Assembly (NCBI GenBank): GCA_037382065.1
Contig: JARRQF010000036.1
Location: forward strand, 1-24,870
DNA length: 24,870 nucleotides
DNA from: Thiodiazotropha sp037382065
GTDB lineage: Bacteria > Pseudomonadota > Gammaproteobacteria > Chromatiales > Chromatiaceae
Direction of reading: 5' to 3'
Shown: piece after piece, positions 17,693-24,622 of the stretch
How the letters are laid out: every line of letters starts with the position of its first letter
How positions within the stretch are numbered: the first letter of the stretch is position 1
Position numbers and translations under genes: made by a program
The notes under the pieces: generated by a model
What the model saw: only the letters and a program-made list of their open reading frames with translations
Told to the model about the DNA's origin: nothing
Databases searched by the model: none

Positions 17693-17947
17693 TCAGGATA
17701 TGATGTGGCTACAGGGTGATTTGGCGCAAATCGACTCAAAGCGAGTAATTTTAAGCCAACCTTGAATACGACAGACCAGACATTGCCCCAGCTCATTGAT
17801 CATGCTGATGGTGATTCCTGTCATAATCAGTGACCAGAAGACGGTATCAATCCAAGCGTAATGGGTCAGACCTTCGAGTCCATAAACCATATAAGACATC
17901 AGGCCGAAAAACATGGCCAGAATCAAACCAAGGAATATCGGTAACAT
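17693..17947 (-). CDS. Small membrane protein with two predicted helices and a CxxC
   Basis: Family not recognised. I chose the ATG at 17947 because GGAG lies 6 nt upstream; a TTG at 17959 would add four residues and overlap that site. The protein has 84 residues with two hydrophobic segments (LPIFLGLILAMFFGLMSYMVY and a second one in WIDTVFWSLIMTGITISMI). A basic tail with CLVC and two more cysteines follows, likely cytoplasmic. It lies between glrR and the efflux operon on the same strand, separated from both by AT-rich spacers. The position of the cysteines could indicate metal or redox binding, which is unproven. Confidence 0.6.
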   Translation of the reverse strand: MLPIFLGLILAMFFGLMSYMVYGLEGLTHYAWIDTVFWSLIMTGITISMINELGQCLVCRIQGWLKITRFESICAKSPCSHIIS

Positions 17948-18081
17948 AACAGACTCCAAATTTAACTAGTATTTAATTAAGAATATTAGTAAAAACTAAA
18001 ATATATGCAATGAATTCGATCTCTTATTCATAATTTTGTTCATATATTTATTAATTATTCTTAATAATCAATGTGATAGAT

Positions 18082-19440
18082 TTAATGTTGAGTCATGTCG
18101 GTTGTCTTGAACATGGCGGGACTGAGCTGGTGTTTTCTCAGCAGACGGTAGAATTCGGTACGATTACGTCCTGCCAGCCGGGCGGCTTCCGATACCTGTC
18201 CGTCAGTAATCTTTAGCAGGCGTATGAGATAGTCGCGTTCGAATTGTTGTTTTGCATTTGCGTAGGAGAGGTCCTGGCTTGGTTCTTTGTCATGCAGGGC
18301 TCTTGCGACCAGTGCGGCGGAAATGAGCTTGGTAGAACAGAGTACACAGCACTGCTCCACCACATTTTGCAGTTGCCGGACATTGCCTGGCCAGTCGTTG
18401 GATATCAGCAGCTCCATCGCCTCTGGGGTAAAGGCTGTCGCTTGTCGCTTGGCTGATGACTGCCCTTCAAGAAAGTGTCGGGCAAGCAGGGGAATATCTT
18501 CTTGTCTCTGTCGCAATGCTGGCAGGGATAGCGTGACGACATTAAGTCGATAATAGAGATCCTCACGAAACTCCCCTTCGGCAAACGCCTCTACCAGGTT
18601 TCGATGAGTTGCGGATATGACGCGTACATCGACTGGTTGTGTACGTTCTGAACCGATTGGCCGGACTTCCCTCTCTTGCAGTACCCGCAGCAGTTTGGCT
18701 TGAAGGGTGAGTGGCATATCACCGATCTCATCAAGAAATAGTGTGCCTCCATTGGCGACCATGAACATCCCCTGGTGTGATGAGATGGCTCCAGTGAAGG
18801 CTCCTTTGATATGACCGAATAATTCAGATTCGAGTAGTTGGTCGGGTATGGCGGCACAGTTAATCGCGATAAAAGGTTTTTCACAACGTGGCCCTGCTAG
18901 ATGAATGGCTCGTGCCAGAATCTCTTTGCCGGTGCCTGATTCTCCTTGGATGAGGATACTCGCCTCGCTGTCGGCCAATAGGTGTGCTTCCGAAAGTAGG
19001 GAGTTCATGATCGGACTGGCGGTAATAATCTCTTTTCGCCATGCTTCATCTTGATTGCCATCCACGGGTTCGCATGACTGGGTAACGGCACGTTTTAGCA
19101 GTTGCAGCAACTCTTTGGCATCGAAAGGTTTGGTGAGATAACCGAAGACCCCCTGTTGAGTGGCCTCTACTGCATCGGGAATGGTGCCATGTGCCGTGAG
19201 TATGATAACTGGTAACGAGGGATCTTGAGCATGGAGATGTTGGAATAGCGCCATACCGTCCATGCCATTCATGCGCAGATCGGTTATTAAGGCACAGGGA
19301 CGTGCCAGTGCAATAGCCGCTAGAGCCTGCTCCGCACTGGTCGCTACAGCAACTGGGTAACCGGCAGACTCCAATCTTATCGATAGCAGCTTTAACAGAT
19401 CAGGATCATCATCCACTAGGAGTACATTACGCCTGTTCAT
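18082..19440 (-). CDS. glrR: GlrR/QseF-type sigma-54-dependent response regulator
   Basis: 452 aa from the ATG at 19440, chosen because AAGGGG precedes it by 7 nt; an in-frame ATG at 19470 is less likely. Domains: receiver (acidic D10-D12, phospho-acceptor Asp54, Lys104), AAA+ sigma-54 activator (Walker A GESGTGKE 166-173, GAFTGA 213-218, Walker B GTLFLDEIGD 232-241, and R-finger region REDLYYRLNVV), and a C-terminal Fis-type helix-turn-helix (VSEAARLAGRNRTEFYRLLRKH). When phosphorylated by its partner kinase it should bind TGTC-N10-GACA boxes and activate sigma-54 promoters; such boxes and a promoter lie upstream of the adjacent EF-hand genes. Its start overlaps the qseG-like gene by 14 bp. 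GlrR is preferred over other NtrC-type regulators because of the kinase-lipoprotein-regulator gene order. Confidence 0.93.
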   Translation of the reverse strand: MNRRNVLLVDDDPDLLKLLSIRLESAGYPVAVATSAEQALAAIALARPCALITDLRMNGMDGMALFQHLHAQDPSLPVIILTAHGTIPDAVEATQQGVFGYLTKPFDAKELLQLLKRAVTQSCEPVDGNQDEAWRKEIITASPIMNSLLSEAHLLADSEASILIQGESGTGKEILARAIHLAGPRCEKPFIAINCAAIPDQLLESELFGHIKGAFTGAISSHQGMFMVANGGTLFLDEIGDMPLTLQAKLLRVLQEREVRPIGSERTQPVDVRVISATHRNLVEAFAEGEFREDLYYRLNVVTLSLPALRQRQEDIPLLARHFLEGQSSAKRQATAFTPEAMELLISNDWPGNVRQLQNVVEQCCVLCSTKLISAALVARALHDKEPSQDLSYANAKQQFERDYLIRLLKITDGQVSEAARLAGRNRTEFYRLLRKHQLSPAMFKTTDMTQH

Positions 19441-20050
19441 GGGTATGCCCCTTATTACTAAACAGCCCATAAGTATCCAGATACTCAGGGATACTTCTGG
19501 TCTGGTTAGTTTGACTCAAGGACTCATTCATGCGCTTGTTCGACTCCTCAAGTTCCTGCTCTAATTTTTTTCGTTCTTTTCTAACTTGCTTTTCAAGGGA
19601 GAGGTTACGTTGCTGTAAACGCAGTATTTCCTGTACGCCAGGATTTTTTGCCTTATTTTTTAAATGTTTAAATAGCTGTTGCGCCTGTTTTAGTGATTTT
19701 TCATCGGCTCCTTCTTTTTGAGAGAGTAGGAGTGCGAGCTCAAATCTTTCACCAGCGGTAAGCTCGGTGGTATTGGATTGTAACTGTTTGACTCGCTGTT
19801 TTATGGAATTCTCTTCCATACTAGCGACTTCTTCCAGACTGGCCAGCATAAGAGATGGGGTAAGATTTTGGCTCTTAGTTTTGACCGCTAATTCCCGCGC
19901 TTGCTCTTGTTGTAGCGCCTGTTTGAATTCATGCTCTATTTCCAGCTTTTGCTCTACCTCCTGAGTCGGTGTGATTGTCTCTAAGTCAGGAAGGGTGCAG
20001 CCAACGATCCATAGTAATACCAAAACTGGACCTACTTGCTTAACAATCAT
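19427..20050 (-). CDS. qseG: QseG-type lipoprotein linked to the GlrK/GlrR system
   Basis: 207 aa. A signal peptide ends in the lipobox IVGC (Cys18), predicting lipid anchoring, most likely to the outer membrane since the next residues are TLPD. The rest is almost wholly helical, with a strong charged coiled coil at about 145-190. In enterobacteria QseG interacts with the kinase GlrK/QseE and tunes it. Sequence similarity to QseG is weak by eye; the assignment rests on the lipoprotein character, size and position between kinase and regulator. AAGGAG lies 10 nt before the ATG. It overlaps the kinase gene by 11 bp and glrR by 14 bp, so the three are translationally linked. Confidence 0.82.
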   Translation of the reverse strand: MIVKQVGPVLVLLWIVGCTLPDLETITPTQEVEQKLEIEHEFKQALQQEQARELAVKTKSQNLTPSLMLASLEEVASMEENSIKQRVKQLQSNTTELTAGERFELALLLSQKEGADEKSLKQAQQLFKHLKNKAKNPGVQEILRLQQRNLSLEKQVRKERKKLEQELEESNKRMNESLSQTNQTRSIPEYLDTYGLFSNKGHTHEQA

Positions 20051-21560
20051 TGTTTAACTTCTCCTTATCGTGCGGCAACCTGATAAGAAAGCATGTGCCG
20101 CCGGTTATTATTTCATCTTTCAAGATAAGTTCACCTCCATGAGCCTCAACATGAGCCTTTGCGATTGCCAAACCAAGTCCGCTTCCCGCTATCCTGCTGG
20201 ATGTTTGATTTGCTCCTTGATAAAATGGCTGGAAAATATGTGGTCTGTCCTCAGGTGGCACGCCAACTCCCTGATCACAAACTGTGATCTGAATTTTATC
20301 CTCAAAATATTCTGCACTAACTTCAATCATTGAGCCATCGGGACTGAAATGGATGGCATTACTGATTAGGTTATTGAATATGATTTCCATTTGTCCTTTG
20401 TCAGCTTGTAGTATGATGCCAGTGGATCTATTTAAGAGTGTTAAGTGCTTTGCTTTTAGGGAAAGGTCGAAATTCCGGGTAGCAGATTTAATTAATGAAG
20501 AGAGGGATATCGAGGATAAATTTCGATTTTTTGTATGGTGTAGTGCTTGTTGGTAGTGGAGCAGCTCTTCGATTCTTTGTCTAAGCACCCGGACGCTGCC
20601 GTGCATGATTTCCACAATCTCCTGTTGCTGGTTACTGAGATTGCCTGCTACCTTGTCCGACAATAGGTCCACCGCCTCCCATAAGGCGGTTAATGGTGTT
20701 TTTAATTCATGAGATACCTGACGGAAGAACCGCTGTTTTTGTTCTTCAAGCTCAACTAATCGCTGTCTCAACCAATCCAGTTGATGACCAAGACTGACCA
20801 TGTCCTGGGGGCCGGTGACTTGCACAGGTGTCTCTAGATCATCGTTCCCCAAACGCCCGATACTTTGCGAGAGTTGTCTGACCGGTCGGCTGAGAAGCCA
20901 GGAGAGTACAGCTGCTAATATCAGGGAGAGTAGAATAACCACTGTGCTTTGCCAAATCATCGTTTGCCGGGCCTGATTGGTCGTTTTATGCAGTATTGTC
21001 TGCTGCCTTTGAATAACCTTGCTGAGTTTTTCATTTAGGCCCGCCACAGACTCGTGTAGGCGATCAAAATCTCGTTTAAAGGTCTCAAAGCCATCTGGAC
21101 CTGAGCTACGGTTAGACTTCAGGCGAAGAAATAGGTCGGATTCTTGTGCTATTAGGTCATCGAGAATGCTTGTTTGATTTTCGTCGAAAGGAATTGTCCG
21201 CAGTCTAAAGACGATGTCCTGAAAGTGCTGGTGTGATTTTTCAAGTCTCTTAATAAGAGAAGGGTCTTCCAGAACATAGAATTGTCCTGATGATCGCTGT
21301 AGAGAGAGCGCGACTTTCGTAAGCTGCCGGTTTTTTAGCGTAGCTTCTTCAGTTATTTGCATTGAGTGAAGAGCCTCCAGAGACATCCTGTCCAACTGAT
21401 TGCTCATGTTGTAGATCCCGCCTAGAAGGGGAGTTACCACGATAAGGAAACTACCTAGCAAGAGGGAGGTGAATGTGAGAGGAGGTCTGATGCCCAAATG
21501 TGTATCCATAGCGAGTTTTAGTTTGCTCCATGCCTGTTGAGTATTCCTAGTATGAAACAA
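20040..21560 (-). CDS. glrK: GlrK/QseE-type sensor histidine kinase
   Basis: 506 aa if the TTG at 21560 is used; an ATG at 21509 would give 489 aa but has no well-spaced ribosome site. Two membrane helices (about 28-50 and 203-224) flank a helical periplasmic domain of about 150 residues. A HAMP-like linker (RPVRQLSQSIGRLGNDDLETPV) is followed by the H-box RQVSHELKTPLTALWEAV with His284, then the ATPase domain: N box NNLISNAIHFSPDG, G1 DQGVGVP, F box IFQPFYQG and G2 GSGLGLAIAKAH. It should autophosphorylate and pass phosphate to GlrR. First gene of the glrK-qseG-glrR operon, divergent from the EF-hand genes. Confidence 0.93.
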   Translation of the reverse strand: MFHTRNTQQAWSKLKLAMDTHLGIRPPLTFTSLLLGSFLIVVTPLLGGIYNMSNQLDRMSLEALHSMQITEEATLKNRQLTKVALSLQRSSGQFYVLEDPSLIKRLEKSHQHFQDIVFRLRTIPFDENQTSILDDLIAQESDLFLRLKSNRSSGPDGFETFKRDFDRLHESVAGLNEKLSKVIQRQQTILHKTTNQARQTMIWQSTVVILLSLILAAVLSWLLSRPVRQLSQSIGRLGNDDLETPVQVTGPQDMVSLGHQLDWLRQRLVELEEQKQRFFRQVSHELKTPLTALWEAVDLLSDKVAGNLSNQQQEIVEIMHGSVRVLRQRIEELLHYQQALHHTKNRNLSSISLSSLIKSATRNFDLSLKAKHLTLLNRSTGIILQADKGQMEIIFNNLISNAIHFSPDGSMIEVSAEYFEDKIQITVCDQGVGVPPEDRPHIFQPFYQGANQTSSRIAGSGLGLAIAKAHVEAHGGELILKDEIITGGTCFLIRLPHDKEKLNNDC

Positions 21561-21602
21561 TTGTCAGTCCCATGTTAAGTAGAATGTTATTGGAGTGGGG
21601 GG

Positions 21603-21620
21603 TGTCGCTAATTAGCGACA
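21603..21620. promoter_or_regulatory. GlrR-type operator, site 1
   Basis: TGTCGCTAATTAGCGACA is a perfect 18-bp palindrome and matches the TGTC-N10-GACA consensus known for enterobacterial GlrR. It lies between glrK and the EF-hand genes, about 170 bp upstream of the predicted sigma-54 start, a normal distance for an enhancer site. Confidence 0.75.
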
Positions 21621-21635
21621 GAATAAGTTGTTTTT

Positions 21636-21648
21636 AATCATTAGGTTG
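21636..21648 (+). promoter_or_regulatory. Possible IHF site
   Basis: AATCATTAGGTTG agrees with WATCARNNNNTTR at all defined positions except R. It lies between the two GlrR-type boxes; DNA bending by IHF is common at sigma-54 promoters. Confidence 0.35.
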
Positions 21649-21667
21649 GCTGTGTTAGGTGATATGT

Positions 21668-21685
21668 TGTCGGGGTGAGGCGACG
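21668..21685. promoter_or_regulatory. GlrR-type operator, site 2
   Basis: TGTC, ten bases, then GACG: one mismatch to TGTC-N10-GACA. It is 65 bp downstream of site 1 (about six helical turns) and roughly 100 bp upstream of the sigma-54 start. Confidence 0.6.
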
Positions 21686-21760
21686 ATTTGCTTGAGTCAT
21701 CAAATCATCAATATTCTTTCAAAATGTCTATCTATCTGATTTTAATGAGATAGTTTTATT

Positions 21761-21776
21761 TGGCACAGACGATGCA
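21761..21776 (+). promoter_or_regulatory. Sigma-54 (-24/-12) promoter for the EF-hand genes
   Basis: TGGCACAGACGATGCA has TGGCAC at -24 and TGC at -12, with exactly ten bases between GG (21762-21763) and GC (21774-21775). The predicted start is at about 21787, leaving a 40-nt leader before the ATG at 21827. Matching operators lie upstream and glrR lies next to it. Confidence 0.8.
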
Positions 21777-21826
21777 TAAGGGTTTGGGTGCGTAATAGGC
21801 ACATACAATATTTTTGGAGGATTATC

Positions 21827-22261
21827 ATGAAAAAAAGTTACATGACTACACTGATGGGACTTTTTGGAAGTTTGGTGCTATCTACCGCACTCTATGCTGG
21901 TGAAGGAGACGCCGCTGGTGAGGTGAATACAGCTAGTGAAGGTGATACTGCTGGTGAAGTAAAGACAGCTAGTGAAGGAGATGTCACTGGTGAAATAAGC
22001 ACTGCTAGTGAAGTAAATGCGGCTGGATTTGGAACACTCGATACAAATCAGGATGGCTCCATAAGTCCAGATGAGGCAGTTTCGGATTCTCAGCTGAGTC
22101 AGAGTTGGGGTGAGATTGATGCCGATGAAAATGGCGTGATCGACCAGGCCGAATTCAGTGCTTTTGAAGTACTGCGTGATAGCCTTCCCAAGGCCTCAGA
22201 AGAGCCTTCAGAACCTTCACAGCCTTCTATGGAAATGGAACCTAAAGAGCCTGCAAGCTAA
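21827..22261 (+). CDS. Exported EF-hand calcium-binding protein, copy 1
   Basis: 144 aa. The start is the ATG at 21827, with GGAGG 6 nt upstream; an in-frame ATG at 21788 would spoil the signal peptide. A signal peptide (MKKSYMTTLMGLFGSLVLST, cleaved after ALYA) predicts the periplasm or outside. Three 12-residue repeats of the form EGDxxGExxTAS follow (about residues 26-61). Then come two EF-hand loops, DTNQDGSISPDE (72-83) and DADENGVIDQAE (98-109), with calcium ligands at positions 1, 3, 5 and 12, and a Pro/Glu/Ser-rich tail. The protein is strongly acidic. It should bind calcium, but a target is unknown. It is directly downstream of the sigma-54 promoter and GlrR-type boxes, divergent from glrK. 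Confidence 0.9.
   Translation: MKKSYMTTLMGLFGSLVLSTALYAGEGDAAGEVNTASEGDTAGEVKTASEGDVTGEISTASEVNAAGFGTLDTNQDGSISPDEAVSDSQLSQSWGEIDADENGVIDQAEFSAFEVLRDSLPKASEEPSEPSQPSMEMEPKEPAS
21902..22009 (+). repeat. 36-bp minisatellite, three units, in frame
   Basis: Units 21902-21937, 21938-21973 and 21974-22009 each start GAAGG(A/T)GA and end GCTAGT, and encode 12-residue repeats. The paralogue at 22405 has only one diverged unit; the 24-residue length difference between the two proteins equals exactly two units. Confidence 0.88.
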
Positions 22262-22275
22262 AAAGATAGCTGGAT

Positions 22276-22359
22276 AGCGTGAAGTGTGTATTTGTGGTGG
22301 TACAGGGTAAGGATTGGTCTTGGACATCCATGTGCTGCCACAAGCATGCCATTCACGCT
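22276..22359 (+). other. 84-nt hairpin downstream of EF-hand gene 1
   Basis: AGCGTGAA (22276-22283) pairs with TTCACGCT (22352-22359). Inside, TTGTGG pairs with CCACAA and the stem continues towards a loop of about 20 nt. It begins 14 nt after the stop codon. It has no U-run, so it is not a classical terminator. It is kept at the same length in the second unit, with stem changes that preserve pairing. Confidence 0.75.
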
Positions 22360-22404
22360 GTAACATTGCGCAATAGGCACATACAATATTTTTGAGGGAT
22401 TATC

Positions 22405-22767
22405 ATGAAAAAAAGTTACATGACTACACTGATTGGACTGTTTGGAAGTTTGGTGCTATCTAGCGCACTCTATGCTGCTGGAACAGACGCAGCTAGTGAG
22501 GTAGAGACCGCTAGTGAAGTAAATGCAGCTGGTTTTGGAACGCTTGATACAAATCAGGATGGCTCTCTAAGTCCAGATGAGGCAGCTTCGGATTCTCAGC
22601 TGAGTAAGAGTTGGGGTGATATCGATGCCGATGAAAATGGTGCGATCGACCAGGCCGAATTCAGTGCTTTTGAAGTACTGCGTGATAGTCTTCCTAAGAC
22701 CTCAGAAGAGCCTTCAGCGCCTTCAGAGCCTTCTTTGGAAATGGAACCTAAAGAACCTTCAAGCTAA
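22405..22767 (+). CDS. Exported EF-hand calcium-binding protein, copy 2
   Basis: 120 aa, close paralogue of the protein at 21827, including the signal peptide (MKKSYMTTLIGLFGSLVLSS, cleaved after ALYA). It has a single 12-residue repeat instead of three. EF-hand loops DTNQDGSLSPDE (48-59) and DADENGAIDQAE (74-85) keep all ligand positions. The Pro/Glu/Ser tail is similar. Its ribosome site has drifted to GAGGG. It has no evident promoter of its own, so it is probably expressed by read-through from the sigma-54 promoter 640 bp upstream, past the first hairpin. Confidence 0.9.
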   Translation: MKKSYMTTLIGLFGSLVLSSALYAAGTDAASEVETASEVNAAGFGTLDTNQDGSLSPDEAASDSQLSKSWGDIDADENGAIDQAEFSAFEVLRDSLPKTSEEPSAPSEPSLEMEPKEPSS

Positions 22768-22780
22768 AAAATAGTTAATG

Positions 22781-22864
22781 AGCGTGAAGTGTGCATTTGT
22801 GGTGGTACAGGGTAAGGGTTGGTTTTGAACATCCATGTGCTGCCACAAGTGTGCCATTCACGCT
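22781..22864 (+). other. 84-nt hairpin downstream of EF-hand gene 2
   Basis: Same length and fold as 22276-22359, with six base differences: three in the loop and three in the stem. At hairpin positions 14/71 a T-A pair became C-G, and at 15/70 an A-C mismatch became A-T. It starts 13 nt after the stop codon. A tail at 22865-22922 (to the shared TTCAAT) is shared with the element after the RND gene. Confidence 0.75.
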
Positions 22865-22973
22865 GTAACATGCTTCACCCAGTAGGTAAGGGTGTTCGGT
22901 AACAAGTCATAGGTAGTTCAATTACAAAGGTCTGCGCTGGACCATTCTTGTTGTCTTAAACCTAAAAAGATCA

Positions 22974-23236
22974 GAACCACATCAATAGTGGGGTGGCTCA
23001 CGAACATCCATGATGCGGTTCGTACCTCACCACATCCTACGTTTTAGCCCTTAATGGTGGGGCAGGGACCCACTCTATAACTTTTGCGACACCCTCCCTT
23101 GCGGGAGAGGGCCGGGGTGAGGGGGATCCAATAACCGCTGAGCTCGCTAAACTTCTCAACTAAACCTCAGTACTTCGTAATAATTTTGTGGCGATTATGC
23201 ACGAAAACGAGTCCTTTCTAGTGCAATTGTCCTGGG
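22974..23236 (+). repeat. Composite dispersed repeat, short copy
   Basis: Second copy of the repeat at 7572-7901, same orientation, without the 56-bp insertion. It holds a REP-like palindrome at 23012-23040 (minus orientation, GTAG foot) and one 21-bp CTCCC/GGGAG repeat around 23090-23110. No ORF. With the hairpin tail and an AT-rich leader it fills the 22768-23379 interval. Confidence 0.85.
23012..23040 (-). repeat. REP-like palindrome 4
   Basis: Identical over 29 bases to palindrome 3 at 7666-7694. Confidence 0.75.
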
Positions 23237-23379
23237 GGCAATCTGATCTGTGTAATTTATCGCCGTTCATAAAAAACTAATAAATTTAAGTGGTTATAGG
23301 TGTTGATAATGTGTGAATATTGGTAGTATTAGTATTTCGCCTATAAAAATAAATAATAGAATCGGTGGTATATAAAAAT

Positions 23380-24582
23380 ATGAAAGAAGCGCATTGCAAT
23401 GCAAGTTATGGCTCACTTTTTATAACATTTCTCAAAATAGGCAGTACAGCTTTTGGCGGCTTTATGGCTTTGATTTCAGTCGTCCAGAACTATGTGGTAG
23501 ATCGGCGTCAACTTCTTTCCCAGGAAGAGATGCTAGACGGGATATCTCTTGCAACGATATTACCCGGACCTATCGCCATGAACGTTGTGGCATATGTTGG
23601 CTACAGACTCCGGGGAGGATGGGGTGCGTTGGTGTGTACGGTCGCCGTCACACTACCTACCTTTGTGTTTATTCTATTTCTTAGTTATGGCTACTTTACT
23701 TGGGGAGAGGTCCCGTCGGTCAATAAATTTTTTCAAGGCTTTATTCCTGCGGTGGCTGCAATAATCGTAGCTGCGGTATGGAATATGGGACGCAAGAATC
23801 TCAAGGGGGTTCCTGAACGTTTGATTGCCGCTATTGCCTGCATAATATTAATTACAGTGGGTGGTTTTTTTATAACAATGGCTATCATCCTGTGTGCTGG
23901 TATCATTGGTTATTGGGTATTTCGGGAGAAAAATACCAAACCTGTGAATAGTGAATCAGTAGCACAGAAATCAAGCGCCGTTAGTAATCGTTCTGAAAAA
24001 AAGCTTTACAGCACTACGGTCGTCCCCATGCTTTCCGTTGCAGCGCCATTTTTCAGTACAGATGTAATGATGGCAGGAAAAATGCTTGTAAGTTTTGCAA
24101 TTATGAGTCTATTTCTATTTGGAGGCGGGTTTGTATTTATACCACTTATCCAAGAGATTGTTGTTGATGGCTACGGATGGGTTACTCACAAGGAATTTAT
24201 TGATGGAATCGCACTTGGGCAGGTGACACCTGGGCCAATACTGATAAGCGCAGCCTTTATTGGCTATAAGATGGCGGGCTTGTTGGGGGCAACTGCCGCA
24301 ACAATCGGAATTTTTACCCCGCCTGCACTGCTTATGCTTTTCTGTGCTCACTATCTTGAGAAAATAAAAAATTCAGTTCTTCTTAAAGCGGCTATGCGAG
24401 GTATTCGAGCTGCGGTAATTGGTATGATATTAGCCGCTGCCTACGTAGTAGCGTCTACAGCTCAATTGAATTGGATTTCACTTCTTATTTTTACTACATC
24501 TTTACTCGCACTCATTAAATTCAAATGGGAGGTTGCGATGATTATACCTGGGGCTGGAACCCTGGGCCTTTTACTATACTGA
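23380..24582 (+). CDS. chrA: ChrA-family chromate transporter
   Basis: 400 aa from the ATG at 23380; a GTG at 23365 would add five residues, but GGTGG (23364-23368) better serves the ATG. The long-chain CHR family has two homologous halves, and both are visible: FLKIGSTAFGG and LPGPIAMNVVAYVGYRLRGG in the first (about 15-75), and FLFGGGFVFIPLIQE and VTPGPILISAAFIGYKMAG in the second (about 235-300). About ten hydrophobic helices are present, with a charged linker near 185-210. In the family the protein exports chromate across the inner membrane, though many homologues are not tested and may carry other oxyanions. No chrB regulator is adjacent. Single-gene unit. Confidence 0.93.
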   Translation: MKEAHCNASYGSLFITFLKIGSTAFGGFMALISVVQNYVVDRRQLLSQEEMLDGISLATILPGPIAMNVVAYVGYRLRGGWGALVCTVAVTLPTFVFILFLSYGYFTWGEVPSVNKFFQGFIPAVAAIIVAAVWNMGRKNLKGVPERLIAAIACIILITVGGFFITMAIILCAGIIGYWVFREKNTKPVNSESVAQKSSAVSNRSEKKLYSTTVVPMLSVAAPFFSTDVMMAGKMLVSFAIMSLFLFGGGFVFIPLIQEIVVDGYGWVTHKEFIDGIALGQVTPGPILISAAFIGYKMAGLLGATAATIGIFTPPALLMLFCAHYLEKIKNSVLLKAAMRGIRAAVIGMILAAAYVVASTAQLNWISLLIFTTSLLALIKFKWEVAMIIPGAGTLGLLLY

Positions 24583-24622
24583 ATATCTAAAGAGCTGATC
24601 TCTTTAAGTACCTAGTGTGGTG

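Larger units (their letters stand above)
21789..22871 (+). repeat. Tandem duplication of a transcript-shaped unit (two copies)
   Basis: Unit 1 (21789-22366) and unit 2 (22367-22871) are head to tail. Each has a 38-nt leader, an EF-hand gene and an 84-nt hairpin, and ends in GTAACAT. Homology starts within two bases of the predicted sigma-54 transcription start, so unit 2 has no copy of the promoter. The size difference comes mainly from two extra 36-bp repeats in unit 1. Confidence 0.85.

Noticed and set aside
21788..21826. Upstream ATG for EF-hand copy 1
   Set aside because: It coincides with the predicted transcription start and adds a charged leader before the signal peptide; the ATG at 21827 has GGAGG.
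21561..21826. A glmY-like small RNA gene, the classical GlrR target
   Set aside because: The sigma-54 start leads after 40 nt into the EF-hand gene; no separate hairpin-rich RNA with a terminator is seen.
22300..22340. Possible sigma-54 promoter (GG-N10-GC in TTGGACATCCATGTGC) for EF-hand gene 2
   Set aside because: Lies inside the hairpin, lacks the GCAC core, and the GG is lost in the second copy.
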